Of a stretch of DNA of 64,000 bases, positions 63,028 through 64,000 are shown in pieces. The notes beneath the pieces are model-generated. The model was not told the DNA's origin. It saw only the letters and a list, made by a program, of their open reading frames with translations, and made no database searches. Where the stretch lies: the NCBI GenBank assembly GCA_963798745.1, contig CAWCUF010000001.1:620001-684000 (forward strand), written 5' to 3'. Numbering within the stretch: the first letter of the stretch is position 1; each line of letters starts with the position of its first letter. The translations under genes and the position numbers were made by a program. The stretch comes from Prado023 sp963798745. Lineage in GTDB: Bacteria; Actinomycetota; Actinomycetes; S36-B12; CAIYMF01.

Positions 63028-63822
63028 CTACGGCGCGACGGGTGCCCCGCGCAGTTCGTCGTCGGGATGGCTGACGGTGCCATGTCCGAGCTCCCAGAGC
63101 CGGATGCCCCCGGAGATCCCGGCATCGTTGGGCACGAGGATCACATCGTCACCCAGATCCAGAGTCAGCCGCGTGGCGTTTCCCCCGCCGACGTAGAGCC
63201 GGTCCCACACGAACATCGGCCGCAACCCGTCCACGGTCTTGCGGACCCGGCGGGACCAGCGCTTGGCGCCGAGCTCGCGCCTGGCTCGATCCCCGATCCA
63301 CTCGTCGTACAGCACGCCCTTGCGCGCCGGCGCCCGGGAGATCTCGATCTTGGGGACCAGGACCCCGTCATCGAAGACCGCGCACCCCAGACCCGTGCCC
63401 AGCGTGAACGTCACCTCGAGGCCCACTCCGGACACGACCGCAGCAGCGTGCACCTCAGCGTCGTTGACCACGCGGGTCGGGATCCCCAGCCCGCGGGCCA
63501 GCGCGGTCTGGGCGTCGAAATGGTGCCACGCAACAGCCAGCAGGGGGTCCACCTCCGAGTGCGGCCCGGCGACGGTGATGTAGTGCGGCGTCGTGATGAC
63601 GCGACCATGGCGGATCATCCCCGGCATCCCGATGGTGGCCCGGTCTGCCGGCGGAAGCTGCTGGGCGATCTCGCACAGCGTGGTCACGAACTTCTCGGGC
63701 GACAACGGATAGGGCGTCGGCACGCGGACCCGGTCGGCGACCATCTGGCCCCGGTCGTCGAGGACCGAGCCCTTCAGGCCGCTCCCGCCGCAGTCGATGG
63801 CCAGGGTTCGCTCGAGTTCCAC
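63028..63822 (-). CDS. ROK-family kinase, polyphosphate glucokinase-like
   Basis: A 264-aa sugar kinase: LAIDCGGSGLKGSVLDD (phosphate-binding motif at residue 7), IGMPGMIRHGRVITTP, VVNDAEVHAAAV, TFTLGTGLGCAVFDDGVLVP. The layout is that of actinobacterial polyphosphate/ATP glucokinases, but NDAEV replaces the usual NDADAA. GTG 63822 is chosen; CACTCT 7 nt upstream is a possible -10. The frame upstream to 63951 is not conserved. Confidence 0.8.
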   Translation of the reverse strand: MELERTLAIDCGGSGLKGSVLDDRGQMVADRVRVPTPYPLSPEKFVTTLCEIAQQLPPADRATIGMPGMIRHGRVITTPHYITVAGPHSEVDPLLAVAWHHFDAQTALARGLGIPTRVVNDAEVHAAAVVSGVGLEVTFTLGTGLGCAVFDDGVLVPKIEISRAPARKGVLYDEWIGDRARRELGAKRWSRRVRKTVDGLRPMFVWDRLYVGGGNATRLTLDLGDDVILVPNDAGISGGIRLWELGHGTVSHPDDELRGAPVAP

Positions 63823-64000
63823 GCTGCACAGAGTGCCCCATCGGGTCCGGCGAGCGCCCGATGAGCGGACCCGACCAGAGGTGACGATCCCCTGATCCGG
63901 GGCCGGCGGCGCACCAGATCCCAGGCCTGAGGGCCACCTGACGGGAGCCACCTGCGCGCACCGACCTGACCAGATCGCCGTGCCGCTGGACCCAAGTGTC

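Overview
The window is one contiguous stretch of a high-GC (about 70 percent) actinobacterial chromosome. The evidence is a dnaK-grpE-dnaJ-hspR-clpB heat-shock block with the actinobacterial repressor HspR, a bacterial proteasome activator (Bpa), a short SRP RNA of the actinobacterial kind, many GTG starts, and many genes whose start codon lies only 6-8 nt after a TANNNT -10 box (leaderless messages). I cannot name a genus from sequence alone.

Layout. 1-5.6 kb: heat-shock chaperones (dnaK partial at the edge). 5.6-10.7 kb: SRP RNA, tRNA-Ser(GGA), OsmC-type peroxidase, LD-carboxypeptidase, upp, tadA, a tocopherol-cyclase-like protein, and two patches of short tandem repeats. 10.7-15 kb: a split phosphotransferase system (IIB, IIA, HPr, EI, IIC). 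15-28.5 kb, minus strand: purine genes purA, purD, purB and a purC that carries an N-terminal ASCH domain, interleaved with pntAB, an aminotransferase, an ene-reductase, a decayed DUF559 gene and fba. 28.7-39 kb: an FAD oxidase with a repeat-rich insertion, a glycerophosphodiesterase, DUF4446-pheA, rhomboid, HAD, serS and bpa, a decayed SET gene and a potassium channel. 39-51.5 kb: a catabolic block resembling the atu (acyclic terpene) or liu (leucine) type, with an acyl-CoA carboxylase pair, an AtuA homologue, a TetR regulator, an acyl-CoA dehydrogenase and an enoyl-CoA hydratase. It is interrupted by an AmmeMemoRadiSam pair (radical SAM protein plus a fused Memo-AMMECR1 protein). 51.6-64 kb: FrnE-like protein, tRNA-Ser(TGA), nicotinamidase, nucleosidase, amidase, an HTH-SbtA-PII-like bicarbonate uptake operon, a baeRF3 gene behind a probable manganese riboswitch, a UbiB/ABC1 kinase, an oxidoreductase, HAD, MOSC and ROK proteins.

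Most interesting points. (1) A yybP-ykoY-like manganese riboswitch precedes a baeRF3 gene; its P1 3' strand can pair alternatively with the Shine-Dalgarno region. (2) The same tandem TetR-type operator, built into a leaderless promoter, stands before the carboxylase operon and before the TetR gene 9 kb away, suggesting one regulon. (3) Domain oddities: ASCH-PurC, Memo-AMMECR1 with an altered LRGCIG motif, and an FAD oxidase with about 110 inserted residues rich in D, A, R and G. (4) Four decaying genes (DUF559, SET, a helix-turn-helix-type regulator, a CPA1 antiporter). (5) Dispersed perfect hairpins, several sharing an ATCGATCC stem, which probably act as U-tract-less terminators.
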